The notes below the pieces were generated by a model. That model was not told where the DNA came from and searched no databases. It worked only from the letters and a program-made list of their open reading frames with translations. From NCBI RefSeq assembly GCF_011752815.1, contig NZ_VWWV01000007.1, positions 103,895 through 167,894 on the forward strand: a stretch of 64,000 nt of DNA. The letters are read 5' to 3'. The stretch comes from Enterobacter sp. Cy-643 (GTDB lineage Bacteria > Pseudomonadota > Gammaproteobacteria > Enterobacterales > Enterobacteriaceae). Positions within the stretch are counted from its first letter, which is position 1. The number at the start of each line of letters is the position of its first letter. Shown here in pieces: positions 56,928-64,000 of this stretch. Both the position numbers and the translations under genes were made by a program.

Positions 56928-56960
56928 CAGCACACGGCCGTCGAGCCGTGTGCTATTTTT
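56928..56960 (+). terminator. Intrinsic terminator after prmA
   Basis: AGCACACGGC (56929-56938) and GCCGTGTGCT (56945-56954) form a perfect 10-bp stem, loop 6 nt, followed by ATTTTT. Confidence 0.95.
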
Positions 56961-57289
56961 AGCCAGTTTTAGTGAGCAAGCCGAGCGTAAAAATGAGAAC
57001 CTGTTCGCATAAAAACCCCAAAACTGGCCACAAAAACAGCGATTTATCTGGTAAAAATAGCCTGTTCGGCAGCATATTTCTGCTAACTTTCAGGAAAATT
57101 TAAAACAGCATGAAATAAACGAAAAATCCTAACTGCATGATTAATTGAATGAATTACGTATTTTGGCCACGCTTGTTGCCGCTTCATTGATCTGTGACAG
57201 AGGATTGTTCAAAGTTTGGCCTTTCATCTCGTGCGAAAAATGCGTAATATACGCCGCCTTGCAGGCACAGTATGGTCATTTCTTAACTC
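56961..57289 (+). promoter_or_regulatory. dusB-fis promoter region
   Basis: A conserved -10 TAATAT is at 57245-57250 and a weak -35 TTTCAT is 17 bp upstream (57222-57227). The GC-rich discriminator acgccgcc follows at 57251-57258. This is the arrangement of the E. coli fis promoter, which is growth-phase and stringently controlled and represses itself by Fis binding. The upstream AT-rich tract (57050-57200) is where Fis and IHF bind in E. coli; I do not assign single sites. No gene is evident here. Confidence 0.8.
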
Positions 57290-58255
57290 ATGCGCATCGG
57301 ACACCACCAGCTCAGAAATCGCCTGATCGCAGCACCTATGGCTGGCATCACTGACAGACCATTCAGGACGCTGTGCTACGAGATGGGAGCCGGGTTAACC
57401 GTTTCCGAGATGATGTCCTCTAACCCGGAAGTTTGGGCGAGTGACAAGTCCCGTTTACGCATGGTTCATGTGGATGAGCCGGGTATTCGCACCGTGCAAA
57501 TTGCCGGCAGCGTACCGGAAGAGATGGCAGAAGCCGCGCGAATTAACGTGGCTAATGGCGCCCAGATTATTGATATCAATATGGGTTGTCCGGCAAAAAA
57601 GGTGAATCGTAAGCTGGCAGGTTCAGCGCTTCTACAGTACCCGAGTCTGGTAAAGGACATCGTGACGACGGTAGTGAAGGCAGTGGATGTTCCTGTGACG
57701 TTGAAAATTCGTACCGGCTGGGAGCCCGCGCACCGTAACTGTGTAGAGATTGCCCAACTGGCTGAAGACTGTGGGATTCAGGCTCTGACAATTCATGGAC
57801 GCACACGCGCCTGTTTATTCCAGGGCGATGCTGAATACGACAGCATTCGGGCAGTTAAGCAGAAAGTTTCCATTCCGATTATCGCGAATGGTGACATTAC
57901 TGACCCGCTTAAAGCCAGAGCTGTACTTGACTATACGGGGGCTGATGCCCTGATGATAGGCCGTGCGGCTCAGGGAAGACCCTGGATCTTTCGGGAAATC
58001 CAGCATTATCTGGACACTGGAGAGCTGCTGCCCCCCTTGCCTCTGGCAGAGGTGAAGCGCTTACTTTGCTCGCACGTTCGGGAACTGCATAGCTTTTATG
58101 GCGATGTAAAAGGTTACCGAATTGCTCGTAAACACGTCTCCTGGTATCTCCAGGAGCACGCTCCAAATGACCAGTTTCGGCGCACATTCAACGCCATTGA
58201 GGATACCAGCGAACAGCTGGAGGCGTTGGAGGCATACTTCGAAAATCTTGCGTAA
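57290..58255 (+). CDS. dusB: tRNA-dihydrouridine synthase B
   Basis: An FMN enzyme reducing uridine 17 in the tRNA D-loop. It has 321 residues. A TIM barrel with APMAGITD, catalytic Cys100 in [14 protein letters not shown] and the C-terminal helical RNA-binding domain. It is the first gene of the dusB-fis operon, 23 nt ahead of fis. Confidence 0.97.
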   Translation: MRIGHHQLRNRLIAAPMAGITDRPFRTLCYEMGAGLTVSEMMSSNPEVWASDKSRLRMVHVDEPGIRTVQIAGSVPEEMAEAARINVANGAQIIDINMGCPAKKVNRKLAGSALLQYPSLVKDIVTTVVKAVDVPVTLKIRTGWEPAHRNCVEIAQLAEDCGIQALTIHGRTRACLFQGDAEYDSIRAVKQKVSIPIIANGDITDPLKARAVLDYTGADALMIGRAAQGRPWIFREIQHYLDTGELLPPLPLAEVKRLLCSHVRELHSFYGDVKGYRIARKHVSWYLQEHAPNDQFRRTFNAIEDTSEQLEALEAYFENLA

Positions 58256-58278
58256 TGAAATAAAGAGCTGACAGAACT

Positions 58279-58575
58279 ATGTTCGAACAACGCGTAAATT
58301 CTGACGTACTGACCGTTTCCACCGTTAACTCTCAGGATCAGGTAACTCAAAAGCCCCTGCGTGACTCGGTTAAACAGGCACTGAAGAACTATTTTGCTCA
58401 ACTGAATGGTCAGGATGTGAATGACCTGTATGAGCTGGTACTGGCTGAAGTTGAACAGCCACTGTTGGACATGGTGATGCAATACACCCGCGGCAACCAG
58501 ACCCGCGCTGCCCTGATGATGGGTATCAACCGCGGTACGCTGCGTAAGAAACTGAAAAAATACGGCATGAACTGA
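58279..58575 (+). CDS. fis: Nucleoid-associated protein Fis
   Basis: A DNA-bending dimer that activates rRNA promoters and shapes the nucleoid in early growth. It has 98 residues. A flexible N-terminal beta-hairpin arm is followed by four helices with the C-terminal helix-turn-helix [20 protein letters not shown]. The sequence is nearly invariant in enterics. K-12 has yhdJ, yhdU and acrSEF beyond fis; here only 291 bp separate it from yhdV. Confidence 0.98.
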
Positions 58576-58595
58576 TACTAATCAGTTAGTGTTGT

Positions 58596-58640
58596 GAAAA
58601 GGCGCGACTCGGCATGGGAAAGCGCCTTTTCTCTTTTCTA
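58596..58640 (+). terminator. Intrinsic terminator after fis
   Basis: GAAAAGGCGC (58596-58605) and GCGCCTTTTC (58622-58631) form a 10-bp stem with a 16-nt loop, then TCTTTTC. A short palindrome ACTGAT/ATCAGT (58571-58586) overlaps the fis stop. Confidence 0.88.
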
Positions 58641-58866
58641 CATCCCGAATCTGACGTTTTTCCTCATCATTCATCTCTGTACCGCCTTTTCCTTCACTTT
58701 GTTTACACTTCACACGCTTTGCAATTATTCCCCGATCCTGTGGTCTGAGTCGCAGTGGTAAAATAGCCACATTCACACCGGGGCAGCATCCGTGAAAGCT
58801 TCGTACCTTTATGGGCACCTACGAGAGCAATCCCTGCTCCGGCGTTTGGTTAAACCGAGGTTCAAA

Positions 58867-59088
58867 ATGACTAAATTCATCGCCGTCGCATTGCTCACTA
58901 CTTTCCTGGCCGGCTGTGCGACCGATTCCCCTTGCGTACCGGTCTATGACGACCAGGGGCGCCTGGTGCACACCAATACCTGTATGAAAGGCACAACCCA
59001 GGACAACTGGGAAACCGCTGGCGCTATTGCCGCCGGTACAGCCGCAGTGGCAGGTGTTGCCCTGGGTATCGTGGCGCTCACCAAATAA
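58867..59088 (+). CDS. yhdV: YhdV, small lipoprotein
   Basis: A 73-residue lipoprotein of unknown function. A signal peptide with lipobox LAGC (Cys17) is followed by a conserved stretch SPCVPVYDDQGRLVHTNT and a C-terminal glycine/alanine-rich hydrophobic helix (about 48-70). The ATG at 58867 gives the proper lipoprotein signal; in-frame codons back to 58792 would put 25 charged residues before it. Confidence 0.9.
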   Translation: MTKFIAVALLTTFLAGCATDSPCVPVYDDQGRLVHTNTCMKGTTQDNWETAGAIAAGTAAVAGVALGIVALTK

Positions 59089-59103
59089 GTCCTCCCTTCT
59101 GGC

Positions 59104-59130
59104 AAAGCGCGAGGCTCTCGCGCTTTTTTG
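59104..59130 (+). terminator. Intrinsic terminator after yhdV
   Basis: AAAGCGCGAG (59104-59113) and CTCGCGCTTT (59117-59126) form a 10-bp stem with a 3-nt loop, followed by TTTG. Confidence 0.93.
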
Positions 59131-59385
59131 TTTCTTCTTCCTGCAACACCTGAATCATTTTGCTCTGAAATGCGCCGTTAGTTGCAGGCCTGCACTATTT
59201 CGGCGCATTTTTTTGCCCCTGCCTTCATTGCTGCCTGTCTTCTTCTGCATAAGACGCCGCCGTTAAAACCTGGCATTCCCTTTGCTTTACAGCCTATGAC
59301 TCGGGCATTTGCCATGAATACGGATCTGGTGCCTCCCGGATGCCAGTTCGCCAATAACGATAATTTCGCTACTCAGGATGCATTT

Positions 59386-60411
59386 ATGAAGAAGATGATG
59401 ATCGCCACTCTGGTCGCTACCGGCACGCTGTTTGCGATGGCTAATCAGGCTCATGCAGGCACCACGCTGGATGCCGTCAAAAAGAAAGGCTTCGTGCAAT
59501 GTGGGATCAGTGACGGCCTGCCAGGATTTTCTTACGCTGACGGCAGCGGCAAGTTCACCGGTATCGACGTAGATGTTTGCCGTGGCGTAGCGGCAGCCGT
59601 CTTCGGCGATGCCTCTAAAATCAAATACACCCCGCTGACCGCAAAAGAGCGCTTTACGGCGCTGCAGTCCGGCGAGGTGGATATTCTTTCCCGCAACACC
59701 ACCTGGACTTCATCGCGCGATGCAGGAATGGGGATGGTGTTCACCGGCGTCACTTACTACGACGGTATCGGCTTCCTGACCCACAATAAAGCCGGCCTCA
59801 AAAGCGCGAAAGAGCTCGACGGCGCCACGGTTTGTATTCAGGCCGGGACCGACACCGAGCTGAACGTCGCCGACTACTTCAAAGCCAATAAGATGAAGTA
59901 CACGCCGGTCACCTTTGACCGTTCAGACGAGTCAGCCAAAGCGCTGGAGTCCGGGCGCTGCGATACTCTCGCCTCAGATCAGTCTCAGCTGTACGCCCTG
60001 CGCATCAAGCTCAGCAATCCGGCAGAATGGCTTGTGCTGCCAGAAGTCATCTCTAAAGAACCCCTGGGACCCGTTGTACGCCGCGGGGACGATGACTGGT
60101 TCTCCATCGTGCGCTGGACGCTGTTCGCCATGCTGAATGCCGAAGAGATGGGCATTAGTTCTAAAAACGTCGACCAGATGGCCGCCAACCCGACCACGCC
60201 GGATATGGCGCACCTGTTAGGGAAAGAAGGTGATTTCGGCAAAGACCTGAAGCTGGACAACAAGTGGGCCTACAACATCGTGAAGCAGGTCGGTAACTAC
60301 GCTGAGATTTTCGAGAGTAACGTCGGTGCCCAAAGCCCGCTGAAAATCAAACGCGGCCAGAACAACCTGTGGAACAACGGCGGGATTCAGTACGCTCCAC
60401 CGGTTCGCTAA
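59386..60411 (+). CDS. yhdW: Periplasmic amino-acid-binding protein YhdW
   Basis: The solute-binding protein of a polar amino-acid ABC transporter (AapJ/BztA-like). It has 341 residues. A signal peptide (1 to about 23, ending AHA) precedes a two-lobe binding domain (KKGFVQCGISDGLPGFSY, GIDVDVCRGVAAAVFGD). The substrate is not proven in E. coli; relatives bind glutamate, glutamine, aspartate and asparagine. The ATG at 59386 fits the signal peptide. In-frame codons extend back to 59182 but have no signal value. Confidence 0.93.
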   Translation: MKKMMIATLVATGTLFAMANQAHAGTTLDAVKKKGFVQCGISDGLPGFSYADGSGKFTGIDVDVCRGVAAAVFGDASKIKYTPLTAKERFTALQSGEVDILSRNTTWTSSRDAGMGMVFTGVTYYDGIGFLTHNKAGLKSAKELDGATVCIQAGTDTELNVADYFKANKMKYTPVTFDRSDESAKALESGRCDTLASDQSQLYALRIKLSNPAEWLVLPEVISKEPLGPVVRRGDDDWFSIVRWTLFAMLNAEEMGISSKNVDQMAANPTTPDMAHLLGKEGDFGKDLKLDNKWAYNIVKQVGNYAEIFESNVGAQSPLKIKRGQNNLWNNGGIQYAPPVR

Positions 60412-60427
60412 GCGAAATACCTGAACA

Positions 60428-60449
60428 GGGCGCTGCCGGTGCAGCGCCC
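60428..60449 (+). repeat. Stem-loop between yhdW and yhdX
   Basis: GGGCGCTGC (60428-60436) and GCAGCGCCC (60441-60449) form a perfect 9-bp stem with a 4-nt loop and no T-tract. Such hairpins after the binding-protein gene commonly stabilise its mRNA and lower read-through, giving more binding protein than permease. Confidence 0.75.
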
Positions 60450-60480
60450 GGATCTATGTTCCTGTTACTGAGGTTTGCTT

Positions 60481-61662
60481 ATGCGTCATCACCGTCCAGC
60501 CGTGAAGGCCGACTTATCCTTTTCTAACCCCTCGGTTCGCGCCTGGCTGTATCAGATCGTCGCCATCGCCTTAGTGATTGGCGTGGCGGTTTATCTGATT
60601 CATAACACGATTACTAACCTGGACAGCCGCGGTATTACCTCCGGCTTTGCCTTTCTCGATCGCGCAGCCGGGTTCGGTATTGTCCAACATCTGATCGATT
60701 ACGATCAGGGCGATACCTACGGCAAAGTCTTTGTCGTTGGACTGCTGAATACCCTGCTGGTGTCTGTCCTGTGCATCATGTTCGCCACATTTATCGGCTT
60801 TTTTGTCGGCCTGGCCCGGCTCTCTGATAACTGGCTGGTGCGTAAGCTCTCAACCTTCTATATAGAGACGTTTCGCAATATCCCTCCGCTGCTGCAAATT
60901 TTCTTCTGGTATTTTGCCGTTCTGCGTAATCTGCCGGGCCCACGTCAGGCTCTGGATGCCTTTGCCCTGATGTACTTGAGCAACCGCGGGCTGTCTCTTC
61001 CGGCCCCGATTATGGGGGAAGGCCTGCTGGCATTTGTGGCTGCCATTCTGTGCGCGCTGCTCGTCTCCGCGGGCCTGTATCGCTATAACAAAATGCATCA
61101 AACGAGAACCGGGCAGATTCGTCGTACCTGGCCCGTGACGATCGCCTTGATCGTTGCTCTACCGCTGCTGGCGCATTTGATCTTCGGGGCAGCCCTTCAT
61201 TGGGATATCCCAGCTCTGCACGGCTTCAACTTCAGCGGCGGGATTGTATTGATCCCTGAACTGGCGGCTTTAACGTTGGCACTGTCGGTTTACACCTCGG
61301 TGTTTATCGCGGAAATCATTCGGTCAGGCATTCAGTCCGTCCCCTTTGGCCAGCATGAAGCGGCTCTGTCCCTCGGCCTGCCTAAGCAGGTCACGCTTCG
61401 CCAGGTGATTGTGCCCCAGGCGCTGAGAGTCATTATTCCGCCATTGACCAGCCAGTACCTGAACATCGTCAAAAACTCTTCGCTGGCAGCGGCCATAGGT
61501 TATCCGGATATGGTGTCTTTGTTTGCCGGCAGCGTGCTGAACCAGACGGGCCAGGCGATAGAGACCATTGCTATCACGATGTCCGTTTATTTGCTTATCA
61601 GCCTGGTTATTTCGCTGCTGATGAACGTCTATAACCGCCGTATCGCCCTCGTCGAGCGTTAA
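60481..61662 (+). CDS. yhdX: Amino-acid ABC transporter permease YhdX
   Basis: An inner-membrane permease of the HisMQ type. It has 393 residues with about eight helices and the EAA loop EAALSLGLPKQVTLRQVIVP. The ATG at 60481 follows TGAGG. It pairs with YhdY as a heterodimeric channel. yhdY follows after 9 nt. Confidence 0.93.
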   Translation: MRHHRPAVKADLSFSNPSVRAWLYQIVAIALVIGVAVYLIHNTITNLDSRGITSGFAFLDRAAGFGIVQHLIDYDQGDTYGKVFVVGLLNTLLVSVLCIMFATFIGFFVGLARLSDNWLVRKLSTFYIETFRNIPPLLQIFFWYFAVLRNLPGPRQALDAFALMYLSNRGLSLPAPIMGEGLLAFVAAILCALLVSAGLYRYNKMHQTRTGQIRRTWPVTIALIVALPLLAHLIFGAALHWDIPALHGFNFSGGIVLIPELAALTLALSVYTSVFIAEIIRSGIQSVPFGQHEAALSLGLPKQVTLRQVIVPQALRVIIPPLTSQYLNIVKNSSLAAAIGYPDMVSLFAGSVLNQTGQAIETIAITMSVYLLISLVISLLMNVYNRRIALVER

Positions 61663-61671
61663 GGAATGTCG

Positions 61672-62775
61672 ATGACTAAAGTTTTAACGGCGCACGACGC
61701 CCGCCTGGCAGGTAACCCTCCGGAACGAGTCTGGCGCTGGATGCGTAAAAATCTCTTCTCCAGCTGGCTGAATACTCTGCTCACGCTGCTTTGCCTCGCG
61801 CTGATGTGGACGCTTATCCCTCCGCTTCTGGACTGGGCGATTTTTAAGGCTAACTGGGTAGGTGAGACAAGAGCCGACTGTACCAGGGGAGGGGCATGTT
61901 GGGTCTTTATTCACGAGCGCTTCGGGCAGTTTATGTATGGTCTTTATCCTCACGAATTGCGCTGGCGCATCAATGCTGCCCTCATCATTGGGCTGCTTTC
62001 CGTAACCGCAATGTTCTGGAGGTCTCTGCCTCACCGTGGTCGCTATATCGCTGGCTGGGCCGTGGCCTATCCGATCCTCGTTTGGGTATTAATGTACGGC
62101 GGATTCCTTGGGCTGGATCGCGTGGAGACTCGTCTCTGGGGCGGATTAACGCTTACGCTGATCATTGCTTCCGTCGGCATCGCTGGCGCCCTACCGCTGG
62201 GTATTTCTCTGGCACTGGGCAGACGCTCACGCATGCCGGCGGTGAGAATCCTCTCGATAATGTTCATCGAATTTTGGCGGGGCGTACCGCTGATCACGGT
62301 GCTGTTTATGTCTTCCGTGATGCTGCCGCTGTTTCTGCCGGAAGGCACCACCATCGATAAACTCATTCGGGCATTAGTCGGGGTGATTTTGTTCCAGTCA
62401 GCCTATGTCGCTGAGGTGGTTCGCGGCGGGCTGCAAGCGTTACCGAAAGGGCAATATGAAGCCGCAGAATCATTGGCGCTTGGTTACTGGAAAACGCAAG
62501 GGCTGGTGATTTTACCTCAGGCTCTGAAGCTGGTGATTCCGGGCCTGGTAAACACGATTATTGCGCTGTTTAAAGACACCAGTCTGGTGATCATTATCGG
62601 TCTGTTCGATCTGTTCAGTAGCGTTCAGCAAGCCACTGTCGATCCGGCCTGGCTGGGGATGTCGACAGAAGGTTATGTCTTTGCCGCTATCGTCTATTGG
62701 ATTTTCTGTTTCAGTATGTCGCGCTACAGCCAACATCTGGAGAAGCGCTTCCACACCGGCCGCACGCCGCACTAA
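61672..62775 (+). CDS. yhdY: Amino-acid ABC transporter permease YhdY
   Basis: The second permease subunit, 367 residues, HisMQ type, EAA loop [20 protein letters not shown]. Two ATGs are in frame; 61672 is chosen because the AAGGA site (61661-61665) is well spaced for it and too near for 61666. It ends 8 nt before yhdZ. Confidence 0.93.
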   Translation: MTKVLTAHDARLAGNPPERVWRWMRKNLFSSWLNTLLTLLCLALMWTLIPPLLDWAIFKANWVGETRADCTRGGACWVFIHERFGQFMYGLYPHELRWRINAALIIGLLSVTAMFWRSLPHRGRYIAGWAVAYPILVWVLMYGGFLGLDRVETRLWGGLTLTLIIASVGIAGALPLGISLALGRRSRMPAVRILSIMFIEFWRGVPLITVLFMSSVMLPLFLPEGTTIDKLIRALVGVILFQSAYVAEVVRGGLQALPKGQYEAAESLALGYWKTQGLVILPQALKLVIPGLVNTIIALFKDTSLVIIIGLFDLFSSVQQATVDPAWLGMSTEGYVFAAIVYWIFCFSMSRYSQHLEKRFHTGRTPH

Positions 62776-62783
62776 GGATTATG

Positions 62784-63542
62784 ATGAGTAAAATGACACT
62801 GCAGGCTGCCGACACGATGATCACGTTGGAAAATGTGAACAAATGGTACGGGCAGTTCCATGTTTTAAAAGATATTAATCTCAATGTGAAGCAGGGGGAG
62901 CGTATCGTGCTGTGTGGGCCATCAGGCTCCGGGAAATCAACGACTATTCGCTGTATTAACCATCTTGAAGAGCATCAGCAGGGGCGTATTGTCGTCGACG
63001 GCACAGAGCTGAATGACGATCTCCGTAATATAGAAAAAGTCCGTACCGAAGTCGGTATGGTCTTCCAGCACTTTAACCTGTTCCCACATTTAACTGTGCT
63101 GCAGAACTGCACCCTGGCCCCGATCTGGGTGCGTAAGATGCCTAAGAAAGAAGCCGAGGCGCTGGCGATGCATTATCTCGAGCGAGTACGAATCGCGGAA
63201 CATGCGCATAAATTTCCGGGACAGATATCCGGTGGCCAGCAGCAGCGTGTGGCCATTGCTCGTTCACTATGCATGAAGCCAAAAATCATGCTCTTCGACG
63301 AACCTACGTCTGCGCTGGACCCGGAAATGGTAAAGGAAGTGCTGGATACCATGATTGGCCTGGCCGAATCCGGGATGACAATGCTGTGCGTTACTCATGA
63401 AATGGGGTTTGCGCGTACAGTTGCCGACAGGGTTATCTTTATGGATCGTGGAGAGATTGTAGAACAGGCGCCTCCTAAGGAGTTTTTTGCTCATCCCAAA
63501 TCAGAGCGCACTCGTGCTTTTCTTTCTCAGGTGATCCACTGA
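62784..63542 (+). CDS. yhdZ: Amino-acid ABC transporter ATPase YhdZ
   Basis: The ATP-binding subunit of the YhdWXYZ importer. It has 252 residues. Walker A is GPSGSGKS (45-52), the signature is ISGGQQQR, Walker B is [13 protein letters not shown], and the H-loop is VTHE. The ATG at 62784 is spaced 5 nt from AAGGA; an adjacent ATG at 62781 is too close. Confidence 0.95.
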   Translation: MSKMTLQAADTMITLENVNKWYGQFHVLKDINLNVKQGERIVLCGPSGSGKSTTIRCINHLEEHQQGRIVVDGTELNDDLRNIEKVRTEVGMVFQHFNLFPHLTVLQNCTLAPIWVRKMPKKEAEALAMHYLERVRIAEHAHKFPGQISGGQQQRVAIARSLCMKPKIMLFDEPTSALDPEMVKEVLDTMIGLAESGMTMLCVTHEMGFARTVADRVIFMDRGEIVEQAPPKEFFAHPKSERTRAFLSQVIH

Positions 63543-63548
63543 CACAAT

Positions 63549-63573
63549 AAAGGCTGCATCAGCGGCCTTTTCT
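63549..63573 (+). terminator. Terminator after yhdZ
   Basis: AAAGGC (63549-63554) and GCCTTT (63565-63570) form a 6-bp stem with a 10-nt loop, followed by TTCTAT. It ends the yhdWXYZ operon before the convergent ribosomal operon. Confidence 0.7.
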
Positions 63574-63598
63574 ATCTAATTTTTCATACCCGGAAAGC

Positions 63599-63626
63599 AA
63601 AAAACCCCGGCCTTTCGGTCGGGGTT
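63599..63626 (-). terminator. Intrinsic terminator of the ribosomal operon
   Basis: On the minus strand AACCCCGACC and GGCCGGGGTT form the stem with loop GAAA, followed by T6. It lies 14 nt after the last 5S gene and ends the rRNA transcript. Confidence 0.93.
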
Positions 63627-63639
63627 AGTGCTTAATTTG

Positions 63640-63759
63640 ATGCCTGACAGTTCCCTACTCTCGCATGGGGAGACCCCACACTACCATCGGCGCTACGGCG
63701 TTTCACTTCTGAGTTCGGCATGGGGTCAGGTGGGACCACCGCGCTACGGCCGTCAGGCA
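63640..63759 (-). rRNA. rrfF: 5S ribosomal RNA, distal copy
   Basis: 120 nt, complete, matching E. coli 5S by eye. Its first and last helix (helix I) reads TGCCTGAC at the 5' end and GTCAGGCA at the 3' end, an A-U pair in place of the G-C pair in the neighbouring copy. The double 5S with a tRNA-Thr between is the arrangement of E. coli rrnD, so the symbol rests on that synteny. Confidence 0.96.
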
Positions 63760-63795
63760 AATTCTTTTCTACGTGCCGAACTTTAACCTAAAAAG

Positions 63796-63871
63796 TGGTG
63801 CTGATACCCAGAGTCGAACTGGGGACCTCACCCTTACCAAGGGTGCGCTCTACCAACTGAGCCATATCAGC
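63796..63871 (-). tRNA. thrV: tRNA-Thr (anticodon GGU)
   Basis: 76 nt including an encoded CCA end. The acceptor GCTGATA pairs with TATCAGC, the anticodon loop TTGGTAA contains GGT, and the T-arm is CCCAG-TTCGACT-CTGGG. It sits between two 5S genes as in E. coli rrnD. Confidence 0.97.
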
Positions 63872-63883
63872 ACGCTTAATTTG

Positions 63884-64000
63884 ATGCCTGGCAGTTCCCT
63901 ACTCTCGCATGGGGAGACCCCACACTACCATCGGCGCTACGGCGTTTCACTTCTGAGTTCGGCATGGGGTCAGGTGGGACCACCGCGCTACGGCCGCCAG
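63884..64000 (-). rRNA. rrfD: 5S ribosomal RNA, proximal copy (cut by the window edge)
   Basis: 117 of 120 nt are present; the three 5'-most bases lie beyond the window. It differs from the distal copy at the two helix I positions noted there (G-C here, A-U there). The 23S gene would be expected just outside. Confidence 0.95.

Noticed and set aside
63599..64000. Tandem 5S-tRNA-5S as an assembly duplication
   Set aside because: This order is known for rrnD of E. coli, and the two 5S genes differ at two paired positions, so they are distinct genes.

Overview
The window is a stretch of enterobacterial chromosome. Gene order and protein sequences follow the Escherichia coli backbone from yrbG to the distal end of rrnD almost gene for gene. 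Differences from K-12, as I remember that map, point to a relative nearer Enterobacter, Klebsiella or Cedecea: msrPQ and a type II dehydroquinase (aroQ) sit before accBC, a glycerate kinase and an aldehyde dehydrogenase are inserted in otherwise conserved runs, and yrbL, the nan/yhc block, yhdJ/yhdU and acrSEF are absent. I see no prophage, integron, CRISPR array or complete insertion sequence.

Layout. (1) 1-7304, plus strand: end of yrbG, then kdsD-kdsC-lptC-lptA-lptB-rpoN-hpf-ptsN-rapZ-npr, which couples Kdo synthesis and LPS transport to sigma-54 and the nitrogen PTS. (2) 7322-13419, minus strand: yhcC, arcB, elbB, mtgA and glycerate kinase, with the small RNA gene arcZ on the plus strand between elbB and arcB. 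(3) 13420-19987: a long regulatory region holding a short leader ORF, then gltB-gltD. (4) 20068-23730, minus: sspB, sspA, rpsI, rplM, zapE. (5) 23907-29982: zapG, degQ, degS, mdh (minus), argR and a tandem pair of yhcN genes. (6) 30054-36318: yhcO, aldehyde dehydrogenase, aaeB-aaeA-aaeX, and divergent aaeR. (7) 36337-48779, minus: tldD, yhdP, rng, yhdE, mreD, mreC, mreB, csrD. (8) 48987-58575, plus: acuI, msrPQ, aroQ-accB-accC, yhdT-panF-prmA, dusB-fis. (9) 58867-63542: yhdV, then an amino-acid ABC transporter yhdW-X-Y-Z. (10) 63599-64000, minus: the distal end of a ribosomal operon, 5S - tRNA-Thr - 5S.

The main unexplained structure is a two-copy intergenic repeat, at 31877-32058 (between aaeB and the aldehyde dehydrogenase) and 41710-41889 (between rng and yhdP). 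Each copy has a core of about 140 nt with two perfect hairpins; the first shows a compensatory change between copies and the second carries an IHF-like consensus. Each core is bracketed on both sides by an identical 20-nt palindrome. The palindrome is different at each locus and looks like the stem of the upstream gene's intrinsic terminator. This suggests a small non-autonomous element that enters terminator hairpins and duplicates them.

Other points worth a look are an arginine-rich 21-codon leader ORF ahead of gltB (in E. coli, as I recall, this frame reads through into gltB, but here it is closed), nested palindromes further upstream of gltB, a structured spacer between the two yhcN genes, and a compensatory base-pair change between the two 5S genes.
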